Assembly (NCBI GenBank): GCA_013115135.1
Contig: JABANP010000300.1
Location: 1 to 62,652 of the forward strand
Direction of reading: 5' to 3'
Length of the DNA: 62,652 nucleotides
Source: Perkinsus olseni
Lineage: Eukaryota; Perkinsozoa; Perkinsida; Perkinsidae
Numbering within the stretch: position 1 is the stretch's first letter; every line of letters begins with the position of its first letter. Made by a program: the position numbers and the translations under genes. This document shows positions 47,123-58,735 of the stretch, one piece after another. The notes beneath the pieces are model-generated. The model was not told the DNA's origin, did not search any database, and saw only the letters and a list, made by a program, of their open reading frames with translations.

Positions 47123-48571
47123 CTAACTATTTGCCTTGCGCTTTTTCCCTCGAGCTCCGCTCGACTCATCGGGTTGGGACTGCCTAGTCTCCGCTATCGC
47201 CTGTTTGACAGCGAGGTCAGGTCGAAGAACACCATAAGGCATCTCATGCCCCCATTTCGTTCGTACTCTATCCTCGGTAGAGTTCAGCAGCATTCTCTCC
47301 ATCTCCAGCGGCTTGAAATTCTTGAAGCTCATCATCAACGCCACCACACCACTAGTGGCTGCGGCAGCTGCTGACGAGCCCCATCTCTCCCAATACAGCC
47401 ATTCGCCCTCCACACGTTTCGGTCTCGGCGACCAGGCGTCCGTGCCAGGCGCTCCAAAACTGGCAAGCTTCGGGTGGTTCGCTAGGAGAAGCGTAGGATT
47501 CGTCGCGTATGTTGCCGCGACGGAGACAACTCCAGGAATATCATCAGCCAGAGACCACGGCAACGGCGTCTCCTCAGAGCCGTCGGCTCTCTCAGAGTTG
47601 GAGGCAGCAGTAACTACAAAGACACCCTGTTCCACTGATTTCTCCAGCAAACGCATGTAAACAAATTCGTTTAGCTCGGTGAACTCATCACCGTGAGCAA
47701 ACACCAATATGTTGGTGTCTTTGAACAGCAACGCTCGCTCCCAAGCCCTCGAGATCTGGGACACCGGAGCCCACCCCGTCTGACTTTCTGTAACCCTGAT
47801 CGGGTGGATTTTGACCTTATCAGCAATGCCGGCGATACCGAACCGGTTGTTGATTTTCGACGCGAGGATACCAGCCATCAACGTGCCGTGACCATGATTA
47901 TCGGTGAGCGACTTCTCTCGCGCTCCAGAAGCATCATATCCCTCCAGTAGCTTCCCCTCGAGATCAGGATGGTCAGGTGCTACGCCGGTGTCTATGATGG
48001 CCACCACGACGTCCTCCCTTGATAGCCCGGACTCTCTAACCTCATTCCAAACCTCCTGAATCCTCAGCGAATCGAGGAATGTTTTCTGTTTCGGGAAAAC
48101 CGGATCATTCGGCGGGTACTCCAATCTATTCGAGTCCAACCGCTTTCTACTTACTCCTGCGCCGACTGAGGAGCCTCGTCGAGGCTGGCTGAGTGGCAGC
48201 GAGCTCGGCCGCGAGCCGTCAGCACATAGGGCGTTCCTGTGATTCGAATGAAGCTTGATAGACTTGACGAAGTCACAAACGTCCTCGGGGGTTGCTGGGC
48301 AGTTCTCGCTGCCAACGTGGACTATTTGTATACCAGTTATGCTCAAATCTTCTATCACGGTCGATCTACTCCCCTCTTCGAAGCACTTCGATAATCGATC
48401 AAGTTTCCCTTGATTCCCCACAACGCAATTGCGGTGTTGGTGGAAAGCGTCTCCAACACTGACTTGATTGCCGTTAGAATCCTCTATGATCACCACTGCT
48501 GTGTTGAGTTTCGTCGAGAGTACCGCGGGTAAAAAGAAGATGCCCAGGGCGGGCGGCGAATGAAGATGCAT
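47123..48571 (-). CDS. Secreted subtilisin-like serine protease
   Basis: 482 codons in one exon when started at ATG 48,571, which gives a hydrophobic leader (MHLHSPPALGIFFLPAVLS); the frame is open further upstream to 48,685 but adds a poor N-terminus. A propeptide of about 150 residues precedes the S8 catalytic domain. Triad: Asp in VAIIDTGVAPDHPDLEG, His in DNHGHGTLMAGILASKIN, Ser in WGSSAAAAATSGVVALM; oxyanion Asn in VTAASNSE. The Ser motif is GSSAAAA rather than the usual GTSMAxP, yet the nucleophile position is kept. Ends in a short basic tail (GARGKKRKANS). The intronless form and family look like the expanded extracellular subtilisins of Perkinsus (knowledge from memory). Confidence 0.93.
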   Translation of the reverse strand: MHLHSPPALGIFFLPAVLSTKLNTAVVIIEDSNGNQVSVGDAFHQHRNCVVGNQGKLDRLSKCFEEGSRSTVIEDLSITGIQIVHVGSENCPATPEDVCDFVKSIKLHSNHRNALCADGSRPSSLPLSQPRRGSSVGAGVSRKRLDSNRLEYPPNDPVFPKQKTFLDSLRIQEVWNEVRESGLSREDVVVAIIDTGVAPDHPDLEGKLLEGYDASGAREKSLTDNHGHGTLMAGILASKINNRFGIAGIADKVKIHPIRVTESQTGWAPVSQISRAWERALLFKDTNILVFAHGDEFTELNEFVYMRLLEKSVEQGVFVVTAASNSERADGSEETPLPWSLADDIPGVVSVAATYATNPTLLLANHPKLASFGAPGTDAWSPRPKRVEGEWLYWERWGSSAAAAATSGVVALMMSFKNFKPLEMERMLLNSTEDRVRTKWGHEMPYGVLRPDLAVKQAIAETRQSQPDESSGARGKKRKANS

Positions 48572-48699
48572 TCTTTCAATCTCAATCTGAATCAATTCAG
48601 TCGCAACTGAGCCCGATGCACTAAGAAGAAGGGTTCGGCTTGTGCTGCAAGCTGCCCGACACACTGCTCGAAAACATGACGGCACTGAAGCCGCTGATC

Positions 48700-50599
48700 A
48701 TGGCGAGTCGAGAATAACGGAAACATGTACGATCTTGGTCCTCGGGCACGCGCGTCGCGGAAGCCCCTGGCGCCCAAATTGGGCGGCCCAATCTTCGTTT
48801 GAGCGGTCCTCGCGCGGCTCGTTCTTTCCACCAGGGAATGATTAAGCAATTGTTGGCAAGAGATTGCTGGTTTACTACCAAAAGGAGTGCCAAGAGCGGG
48901 AATCTCGATCTGTAGTACCCCCAAGGGAAGCCTTTCAAGTTGAAAGTTTCAACAGTAGTAGTGTTGCCGGCAACGGAAAAGCTACAGCGTAATATTGAAA
49001 TTATACCAGTGGAACTGTAATGCAATCTCACGACGCTCTCATCGGGTTGCTATGCATCAATCAAGGCAAATACAGCTCTGCATGGAGCGCGGAAGGGGGC
49101 TCGTATCACGTGAACAATTCACGGTGAATTACGGCCTTTCGTGCAGTGGGAGTCGCGAGTCACCATTGGCGATCAAATCGCGGCGATTTGGCCCAAATCA
49201 TTTGGGTGTATGGCCATCATTCCATGATCTGTTGGTTCACTGCAGCTTCAATCCAATATTGTTTCGTCCAAAAAAACAGGTCCATTCCAGGTTCGAATTC
49301 TGGTCCATTGAATTGTGTTTCGGTCTGCTTTTTTCGTCCATAACCAGTTTCGTGGACGATTATTTCTTACAGGGGCGTTTGATCCAAGGATATGCTTAAT
49401 GATAGCTCCACAACGCAAAAGGATAGAGATTGTATACAATCGCGAGCCCGGTCTCTCACAAGGAGATAGCGCGCGACGAGAGTAGCGCACTGTCGCTTGA
49501 GGCTTGTTCGAACCCGGCCCCGCTCTGTTGGGCGGATTGTTTGACCTTAATGACAGGCATATGCATAGCAATAGTGGGCACGGGACTTTTCGTGCACGCG
49601 TGCTACACAAAGTGTAACTACAACACTCAACGCCACAAAAGAGGCCCAATTTGCACCGAGGTCAGCTCCGGGTTCCTGTTTCGAATCAATTAGTGATCTA
49701 TTGTGTGTTCTCGGATACTTAGTTACCGGCGGCAAATTGATCCATCGCCTCCACGTTACTCTTCACTCCACCACACCGTGCGCCACGTGGACAGGGTTTG
49801 TGCGGGTCGCACGGTGACGAAGCTGGTCGAGGGAGATGTCCCAGGGACAAACTCCCTGTTTTTCCCGTCGTACATTGGTCTTCGATCAGTGCTCCAGCTC
49901 GCGGCCACGTGGACTTGCGTCGCAGTGGTAGTGGTACTGAGCTTGACTGAGCAGAATAAGAGTCGATGTGGATAATTTAAGACCCCCGATGAGCCTGGGC
50001 CAGATATCCTGTAGGCTAACGGGGCTAGTAACACTAGCCTAGCAGTGTCCCATAGCGTGGCTCGCCGGTGTCTCCCAGTGTTATCTCCGTACATCTCATC
50101 ATGTTCACTATGTCGAGCAGCAAGTGCTGCACGCACAGCCCTCTCATGCTCTTGGCATTGCACTAGGACCATCTCATATGGCTTTAAGTCATCAAAACAT
50201 CGTTTCGGTTAATACGAGCGCTGTGACCAGTTGCGCCGAGTGCATGTGCGTGGCCTGTATATAGCCGCTATAGCCAGGCTAAAGCAGCTAAAGCATAGCG
50301 TGCCGTGATCTATTCAACGGAGGTTGGAACGGTCCAAGCCTCGGCATTTAAGTTTCCTTTGTCCCACTTCAAGAAGAGGTTTCGGTCTGATATCTATCGA
50401 ACGACAGGTACACATTGTGTCGAGTACGTACATTCAATGTACTACGTTACGTAAGGTACATAGTGCCACTCCCGCTACGGTCGATTCTCATGTACCTGGA
50501 ATTACCTCCAACCTGGAGTCTCCAATCGCTCAGGAACTGATTAAACTTCTACCTTCACTAGGGTTTTGACGAGTATACTATCAGGTTCTGGATTTTTAC
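48700..50599. other. No firm gene
   Basis: Small open frames include 49,430-49,693 plus (87 codons, one hydrophobic helix LMTGICIAIVGTGLFVHA) and 49,756-50,172 minus. Neither has further support. T-arm-like CCAGGTTCGAATTCTGG at about 49,287 and short hairpins at about 49,186-49,211. Confidence 0.35.
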
Positions 50600-51058
50600 A
50601 TGCAGATGAACTCCCCCTTCGTGGCTGTGCTGCAAATCATCTCTCTTGTCGTTGCCATTCAAGACGATTATCGTCAGGACATCGCTGTGGGAAAGTTTAG
50701 TTCCCTGGCTGTCCAGGATGGCGACGCGAGGAAGCGCTACTTGTTAGATGACGATTCCGCCGTCGGTGCTCTACATCACTCCACCGGCCGTATTCTGTCA
50801 AGCGATATTCTTCGCCTCCTTCAAGGCGGCAACGGTGGTGCTGGTGGTAATGGCGGTAATGGCGGCCACTTCGGTCCTGGCGGTAATGGTGGCGCTGGCG
50901 GTAATGGCGGGAGAGGTAACGCCAATAGTGCTGGCGGGAACGGAGGTCCTGGTGGCAACGGTGGCAGCAACGGCGGTGGCGATGGGGGTAACGGTGGAAA
51001 CGGCGCCCCTAGCGGTCCCTATGTGCCCACCTCGTGCCCACCATTGTGCCGAGCGTGA
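50600..51058 (+). CDS. Secreted glycine/asparagine-rich protein
   Basis: 152 codons, single exon. Signal peptide MQMNSPFVAVLQIISLVVAI, then about 50 residues of mixed sequence with a dibasic KR at residues 49-50, then a Gly-Gly-Asn repeat (GGNGGAGGNGGNGG...) over residues 76-134, ending PYVPTSCPPLCRA with two Cys. The repeat is encoded by varied Gly and Asn codons, so it is selected protein rather than a DNA microsatellite. Likely wall, mucilage or secreted matrix protein by composition. Confidence 0.7.
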   Translation: MQMNSPFVAVLQIISLVVAIQDDYRQDIAVGKFSSLAVQDGDARKRYLLDDDSAVGALHHSTGRILSSDILRLLQGGNGGAGGNGGNGGHFGPGGNGGAGGNGGRGNANSAGGNGGPGGNGGSNGGGDGGNGGNGAPSGPYVPTSCPPLCRA

Positions 51059-51554
51059 GGGGTCATCACGGTGACTGAGTACTTCATCGTGAAGTCTTGA
51101 TGATGTGCGGCAGTCTTCTGTTTTTGACGATCATCAGTTCTGGACGTAGATAACCATCGGCGACCGATATAAATCTGCCTCCTTCAGCACTCCATGTGTT
51201 CGCGTGATACTGCGGTGCACGCGTGGTTTGCCCGGGCCGGGCAATGGCCGTTTTACTAGTCAACTTTATCAAAGAGCCTGTTGTAGGGTTTGTGTCGTGT
51301 GTGAGCGAGTGGCAACTCTAGTTCTCAGATTAAGTTAACACAACCGTGAGGGGCCTTAGCTTAAGTGGTCACTGACCACTGGTCAGCGAGCGCCTATTAG
51401 GCTAATAGTATTAGCTGAAGATCTGGTTAAGCAGTGCTTGATAAGCAAGCGTGCACACGAAGTGCGCAACATCCCAACGCATTAACCCTTTCCTTAATTA
51501 AGGCCCGATAGAGAAGACAGGAGTACATCAAAGTCCTGAATCTTAAAGACCAAC
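51059..51554. other. No gene seen
   Basis: Nothing recognised apart from short direct and inverted repeats (GTGGTCACTGACCACTGG near 51,366). Confidence 0.35.
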
Positions 51555-51860
51555 CTAAGGAGAATTATAATCCTCAAGACTGAAATTGCAAGGTTCCAAG
51601 CTCACGAATGACTCCTTAGTCATGCGTAAATGACCGTTCGGCAACCTTTTGGTGGTCACAGGCAAAGGAAGGATGAGATCACCCTTCAGGATCCACTCAG
51701 ACGGCGCTCTCTTCTCGCGCGCGACGTCGCCTCCAGGACGAACGGCTTGCCAGAATCTCACTGAGTGTCGCTTCTTTTCACTAGTAATGCTGCTGCGCAG
51801 AAGCTCGCCGATAACGTATCCAACGCCCAAAGCGTCGAGACAATCAGCAAAATGGCATGG
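51555..51860 (-). CDS. Orphan open frame, probably a 3' exon
   Basis: Open from about 51,860 to the stop at 51,555. Reads DALGVGYVIGELLRSSITSE, AREKRAPSEWILKGDLILPL, MTKESFVSLEPCNFSLEDY. Composition looks coding; no domain known and no start codon in a good context, so earlier exons are likely. Confidence 0.4.
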   Translation of the reverse strand, partial: PCHFADCLDALGVGYVIGELLRSSITSEKKRHSVRFWQAVRPGGDVAREKRAPSEWILKGDLILPLPVTTKRLPNGHLRMTKESFVSLEPCNFSLEDYNSP

Positions 51861-52894
51861 CCGTGTTCAGCGAAGTGCAAAGCGAATCGTGCGGGGTTTG
51901 ACTGGTTGTATTGTCTACTGTAGACTTGAACCTGCGGCCATCGTCATGAAAAACGGGAGCTCTACCAACTCAAGTTTAATTTTAAGTTTATTGAACTATA
52001 GGTGGCTGGCGGAAGGAAAAATAGATTTTCTTTCCTTCACTTCTTTTCTTTCAGGAAAATAGGAAAGTAAGGAAACTTGCGAAGGAAAGAATAATCCAAT
52101 TTTTCTGGGCGGAGCAGGGGAGCCGGAGTAGTGTATGGCTAAGTATCAAAGTCTCTGGCGTAGTTAACGGTCTAGTATAACCCCATAACGGCACGGTTGC
52201 ATATCGAAATGGTACACTTGGCGCGCGCGAAATTCACTTCGCGCTCTCTACAACGACGATGCGGTCAATGAAACGGTTGATCGATATATCAATGAATTCC
52301 TCTCGTCAAAATACGTAAGCAGACCAACTTTGACATATGAAAGCTTCGTATTAAGCGAGATATCCCAATTTTGGTCATTTGTATATCAAAATGGCACACA
52401 CAGTACTTACTAACACATTTCTTCGGATAGAAAGCCTATATCAACGGAGGAGTGTTATTCCAACGAGGCAATATTAAAACCAATGAATCTCGGAGTATGC
52501 CAACAGAGGAAAGACTTCTTCGACTGTATCTTAGTATCACAACAGTTTATGCTTATTCCAACGATAGTCTGCTGTTCCAACGCTGTGTTGTTGCTACAAC
52601 GTTTTAAGCTATCATAACAACCGTGTGCCGTTGAGAATCTATGTTATGATATAGTACACAAGTCAAGGGTCACAGGTGCCGCTTTGGCACCAAACTTTCG
52701 GGTAAACTATAATTCACTTTGCTCTGGTTTACAAGCTACAAGCTGAGAGTCTCAACAACCTCAACTGATTAACGGGATTGACAGGAGCATCTCCATCGTT
52801 CTCGTTCACTCCAAAACACGATGCACACCTTGATACGCAAAGGCAACGCGTCGACCATGTCTAATAGAGACCGTAACCGGCCCTCAAACGCCCA
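51861..52894. other. No gene seen
   Basis: Contains an AT-rich part with TTCCAACG repeated loosely at 52,440-52,610, and GGCGCGCGCG near 52,220. Confidence 0.35.
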
Positions 52895-53345
52895 CGACTT
52901 ATCGCTCAAGTGGAGACCACTCCTGGGGCCCCCGACAGGAGACTGAAGCGATGGAGATCACAACAGAGGACCCCCAAACGCTCACGACCAAACGCTCACG
53001 ACGATGCGCTCAAGTGGAGACCACTCATCGGGCCCCCGACTTGAGACTGGAGCGATGGAGATCACAACAAAGGACCCCCGAACGCTCGCGACGACGCACT
53101 CAAGTGGAGACCACTCCTGGGGCCCCCGACTTGAGACTGGAGCGATGGAGATCACAACGAAGGACCTCCAATCGCTCACGACCAAACGCTCACGACGATG
53201 CGCTCAAGTGGAGACCACTCATCGGGCCCCCGACGTGAAATTGGAACGATGGAGATCACAACAAAGGACCCTCAAACGCTCACGAGGACGCACTTAAGTG
53301 GAGACCACTCCTGGGGCCCCCGACTTGAGACTGGAGCGAGAGAGG
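52895..53345. repeat. Tandem repeat with 104/90-bp alternating units (194-bp higher-order period)
   Basis: AAGTGGAGACCACTC starts at 52,908, 53,012, 53,102, 53,206 and 53,296: spacings 104, 90, 104, 90. The 104-bp form has an extra CCAAACGCTCACGA. It is open in several frames but reads as a DNA repeat. Confidence 0.92.
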
Positions 53346-53730
53346 TCCCGGTAACGTGCGAGGCGACACATGCGAGTCGTGATGCCAATTGGGCAGCTCG
53401 TACTTCCTCCCGCTATCATGACAACACGGGATGCAGCCCACAATCATTGTGGTACAATGTGGACTCCACATGACAACGAACAAGAACAAGCGAACAAGCG
53501 AATAATTGAGGAATTCCGGCAGAAGTCATCCCAGCGCCAACACAACTGCTGAAGATTTGTTTCGGGAAACGGCATGCTTCATATCTCCTGAGGCCACATT
53601 CATGTAGGGCGGGAGACTCCCGACGCCTTCCAAGATGTCGCGTCAGTATACAACACGACGCCTGCGTGGCAATTATTACAACACCCAAGATCTTCTCTGA
53701 TGTTTTACAGATATCGACCCAGGCCATGTT

Positions 53731-56700
53731 CTATGCGGCCTTTGGTAACTTGGTAAATTTCCGCTGTTTTCTTTTTGCTGCCGCGGGAGACTGCGAGTCA
53801 TAAACTTCATCTTCAGGTTCGACCCCGGAAACAGTGCTCTGCGGCAGTTTCGTAAATATTCGCTTAGACATCGTTTGAGTGTTCATAGCCTGCGAGGCAG
53901 ATGATACATCGGTGCAGTGTGCATCTCGGCCCATAGCAGCCACAGCAATAGCAGGCTGAGCAGCAGGCAATTTAGTAAAAATCTTTCTAGTAGCAGTTCG
54001 GGACGTCACGCTCGCTGACGGTGCAGACGAGATCTTGGTGAATACACGAGGGCGTTTCGCTGACGGAGCAGAAGCATTGCGATCTGCACCTTGCATGCTA
54101 GTGCAGTCGCTTGTAACACTAGTATCAGCTTCATTCGAAGGCACTGAAGAAGGAGGCGGAGGTATCAGACAATGTTGAGTCAACATTGTTGACCGGACCG
54201 TATTACATCGGTTCCCCTTGGTATCACACACGGTCGTTTCAGCTAGAGAAGCACTGTTAATGCTTGCGGTATCGGTAGCACTGCCTGTATGAGAATCTTA
54301 TATCGGATTCTGTGGTTCCCCTAGCTCACTTGGCCGTGGGACTGTTACTCCCGAAGTATGTCGGCTCAATGTTGGTATCTTTCTTTGGGTCCGTGGGCCG
54401 CTTCGTACAGCATTTATTTTGCGCTTCGCTGGTATGTACCTGCTAAGATGTGCTCACACGTTACCAAGCATGACGACGGCCTCACGGTTTTTCCTCTCCC
54501 AACTCGATCTCACAGGCGTATGTGTGAGCGCAGACGGCCCAGTCACGGGCAGTTTTACAATTGCATATGATCCAGTAGGTGTTTTCGCCATTTTCACCCC
54601 CCTTGCCAATGTCATCCCTGACTGAGACCAGATTATACCCGAAGTAGCGCTGCTTGATTTCTGACAATGTAAGGGTATCTAAACGAGGTCATCTCGCAGG
54701 CGATCGTGACTCAACGGCACTGATTCTTCGACAATCTCACCGTCAGATTCTTCGATGCTCCCACAGGTAGCTCTGATGTATCGGTCCGCATCATCCGAGA
54801 AAAGCATAGCCTTCTTGGACAAACCGCGAGACTGAGCCCCAAAGTCGAGGGAAGTGAAAAGAAAGAATCGACTATTGACACGTTGCTCAGTGATACGCTC
54901 CATATCTTCGGTTACCTAGTGGGACAGACATACGGAGGCATTATGAAAAGCGTATCCTGAGTTTACTCACTTCACGGAAGTACCGCCGACGAAATAGCTC
55001 AGTGCCTTTGAGCTTCATGCTTCTTCGGTAACCGAAACTAACGATGTCGGCCGAGTCAGACACGAAATTCACCGTCGACCCCTTCAACGTCTTAAAAGCC
55101 TGCGGCACCAGATGATTTATGCGCTCGTCATGTGAAGAGAGATACGATACGATAAACCTACTTTTATCAGTTTTGCTACGACTTGATTGAGCGGTGGTTT
55201 CTTACGACCCATGGCGTTTCTCATAGTTTTGTTAAACGTTTCAACCACGTCGGTTAGTATCTGCTTATTGTCATGAAAGGATTGCTTATTAGCGGTGTTA
55301 TTACCTGAGTACACTGTAGCCCGGAAGACGTCAGAGTGATATTGGGGTAGCCCAGGCTCGTATAGTCCAGCGAACGAGATAAATACCCGGCTGCATCATC
55401 TGAGAGGAGCTCTGCCTCTCTAATTAGGGCCCGAGTGACGATATTTAGAATTTCGTCGCTCGGGCTGACGTGGAGCGTGAAAAGGTTACCCCTCACCTGA
55501 AATACCAGTGAGATAGTTTTGGCAGTGCTTCAGAGATGTGATCTTGAAAATGCTAAGCTCAAGTGCCCTACCAAGTCGAAGGCTTCTCCCAGGCGTGCCT
55601 TATTATCTTTCACGGACTTGGTAAGATGAAAAAAACACCTACCTGCACGAAGCCCGGCCTTCACAACGATCAAGGTTCATTTGTATTCTCACTATTTCGG
55701 GCTTCGGGTAAGACTTTCTCGCAAGCAGCTATCGCCCCTCTGTGTGCATCGTGCACACAGAGGGCGACAAGGTCGCCCAACTCCTTCTGCCCACGAGTGA
55801 GCCGATGAACTATGCCATCCAATTCACGCAACATGAACGTGTATACTTCCTCAGCTTCCTCGGCCGCAAAGGCGCCGCAGAATGGAGTGAACGAGTGGAC
55901 GTATTTCTTCGTCTTGTGATCGAATCTGCAAGAATCTAGCTACACGGGTGAATATGATGGGAAACAACGATTGAATTTGCGACAAGAAGTCTGCACGATG
56001 TAGGCATTGACTACCTAGTTCGGATTCCTCCTATCCACAAAGTTTTCACCTTGCTTCGGGCCAATTTATGTTGAGCATCCAGATAGATGGCGAACTGCTC
56101 CCCGCGCTCTATATAAGCGTGGAGAGACTTCAGCATATCTGAAAGAGTCTCAGTGTGATGAGGATTGCGAATAAATGACAAGAGGATGAAAGCCAGGGCA
56201 GAAATAGCACGCAGTGCGCACCACCCACCTGTGCTCCCGAACACCGCCGTGAAGTAACTCTCCCCCCAAGTCGAGTCGAAAAACAGTAACTGGCTCGGTA
56301 CGGCATTTCCTTTCCTAACATCATCGAAGTGCTTCTCTTCGACTCGGTATGGAGAGAAGGCCTCCTCCAGATCGTGGAGGTTGTCTATCCTTGGTGCTTC
56401 GCTCCGCTTTCGATCGGGCATAGCTGAGACCATAGCTTGTATCTGATTTATTAGGATTATTCAGAACAAAATCCTACCAACGATCATACCTGCGGCATTG
56501 TTATTTGACCTTCGTAATCTGCAAATTCATACACTAGATTTGCGAAGATTTCCATGGGCGTTTTGTTCGCCGCCGCTTCCTTAATAATGAAGTTTTCAAT
56601 GTGAGCTGGGTGGCGCTGCCGTTGCCTTATTTTTTCATACTCGGAGTGTGTCCCTGAGAGTCAAAGTCCCTCGCTGTAAAGATCTCGTTTTAAACTAGTT

Positions 56701-57011
56701 TTCGTATAGAGTTCCCTACCAGATTCGCAAATGTCGATTGCCGGCCCGATCCTAATCATCCTCAACTGATAATCGCACGATTCATGTGTCCCGCACTTAT
56801 ATTTGCGTTCGTCGGCCCCAGTCGTGTTCATAAGTGTAAAGTAATGGGGGAGACGCATCCATACCAACGCATCAAAGAAGTTATCAGTGCTTGTTGTCGG
56901 GATGGTGAACTTGTGTAGCGGCTTCCAATTGCGTGCACGAGTCATTTGAATAAGTTGGCCTGATGAGAGCCGATGAGGAACCCATGAGTCTATTGATGCA
57001 CTGATGCACAA
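53731..57011 (-). CDS. Mutator-like (MULE) transposase
   Basis: Exons read from high to low coordinates. About 57,005-56,661: FLYWCH/WRKY-type zinc-binding N-terminus (RKYKCGTHESCDYQLRMIRI). About 56,433-56,040: SQLLFFDSTWGESYF. 55,925 to about 55,690: transposase core (DHKTKKYVHSFTPFCGAFA, LRELDGIV, then VALCVHDAHRGAIAACEKVL with the second catalytic Asp). About 55,640-55,500: CFFHLTKSVKDN, the conserved C-x2-H. 55,480-55,325 and 55,280-55,140: VVETFNKTMRNAMGRKKPP. 54,903-54,679. 54,667-54,487: SWIM finger CNCKTARDWAVCAH. Then 54,231-53,731: a tail with four KxFTKLP-like repeats ending at TAA/TAG. Introns are short. No in-frame lesions were seen in the core exons, so it may be recent or domesticated. 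Terminal inverted repeats were not found. Confidence 0.78.
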
Positions 57012-58735
57012 CCCAACGATTGTTAGATGAAACCGCTAATCACATGGAGACGACATGAAATTAACCGGATAACTGGTCTATCCCGAGGGTGATTTTTTTG
57101 ATCCAACTTCAGCATGCTTTTCCAACGCAAGGGCGTACCCCCGCGTATTTATGTTATATCAACCTCAGCTTGTAGAACTAACGAGGCGTCGATAAGCACC
57201 AAAGCTTTGTTGTTTTTCCAACGTTTGTATTTATTGCTGACATGAAGTTTTTTTCTCCTTTTTCTTCGATTAGTTTTTAGGTTAGATGCATCATGCAATT
57301 GTGTGTGTAGTGCTGATTTGAATGATAGTTAGACTGCCCAGCCTCAGACTCCGGGAATATCTGTCTCATGAGGTTCAGTATTTTCCATGGGAATGGTGCC
57401 ACAGCTTGTGGCCCGTTGATTCAAGTACGAGGACCAGGACTTGTATGACCAGCAATTCTCCGATTTGAATTGATACCGCAAATTCAGCAATGTAGAGCCA
57501 TCTGGCTCAATCTGCAGAGGAGTTCGGTAGTGGAATACTTCCATTTCACGGAGTGCATTTCGCGAGATTTTGCTTCTGATTATTGTGGAGGCAACGCGAT
57601 TGAGTGAGAAGTAGTAGTGTACGAATATTCAGTAGGGTTGAAAACAATCCTACTCTGAGGGTTTGTAGTGTCATTCAGGGGAGCCCACTCGCTGCCTCGG
57701 CAGGTTGCGCCTACAGAGGAATGATGCGGTACAACCCGATGTAGTATCTAATCGATCATACATACGGTTGTTCCGGTATACAAAACTTTTCTGGTAATGC
57801 TATATACGACCTTTAAGGTGATTGTAGATCGCGACTTAAACGGTAAGCGCTTTTGTTGTGACCCCAACCTTCTATCGCGGGGTTCGGAGTTCAACACGCG
57901 GCGCGATCGACTCTGGCCGCTGGCCCGACAGTCGCCAAAACTTGTACGGAAGGTTGCGTACGGAGAATCGCGCCGCGATTATCGCTTTTAATGCCACTAG
58001 TGCCTGGCTCTCTAGGCCACACTGAATCTGAACTAAACTCGTTCGCAACCTTGTATTATAGCCCCTCCAGTGGGAGGCTCCCACCCGTGCAACGTATTCC
58101 AGCGCGTTTTGACGCGCGCTTAATTTTGTGGCGCGTGACGAATGAGCGCGGGGGTCCCGATAACCATGTGTGGTCTTCGAGATGTGGAAATTGCGTTGTC
58201 ACACTGATCTGGCCATCCTCGCAGTTAGCTGTTCGTGTAGCTCATGGCCTAGACCCGCCAGGTTACTATCAACTTGCATACCTCGATCCGCCTGCTCAAC
58301 AAGACGTTGACAACGACGGGAACCGAGACCACCGATAGTGGTCCACTTTTACCTTCACCTTCGCTCACCTCTCGCGCTACTACATGGCCACATTATACTC
58401 TTTCCTGGGTGATATTCGTCTCAATAGTATTCCGTGATGTGCGATGATCAATGCTTCCTGTTCCTTCGTCATAGATGTTGTTTGGTTGGGAGTTGTTCTC
58501 TTCATCATAGGGGTTGGGCCATCCGGCTCGAAGTTTTCTGGTCTAATGCTGAGGCCCTTAGCTTGTACTGGCTTTTTCTGAGATTCGAGATGCCCTCGAG
58601 TGTGGGAAGTGGAAGATCGTAGTGAAGGCTCATAAGCAGAGCATTAGACTGCAGTGCACTGGTGGAGCAGGGCACACGCGGGAGGGTTCTTGCTCCTTTC
58701 TTGCACTAAGCGTTTGCAACTTTGAATACGGTCAT
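57012..58735. other. Unassigned; one small minus-strand frame
   Basis: 57,344-57,544 minus (66 codons, YRTPLQIEPDGSTLLNLRYQ) looks coding and could be a 5' exon of the transposase gene or a separate orphan. The rest, including 57,991-58,338 plus, has no motif. Confidence 0.35.

Noticed and set aside
52951..53473. Tandem-repeat frames as an Arg/Ser/Thr repeat protein
   Set aside because: Open in several frames at once and the 104/90-bp period is not a clean codon multiple; best explained as satellite DNA.
57489..57512. Second spliced-leader-like match (GTAGAGCCATCTGGCTCAAT)
   Set aside because: Too many differences from the leader; explained as the coding sequence EPDGSTL on the minus strand.
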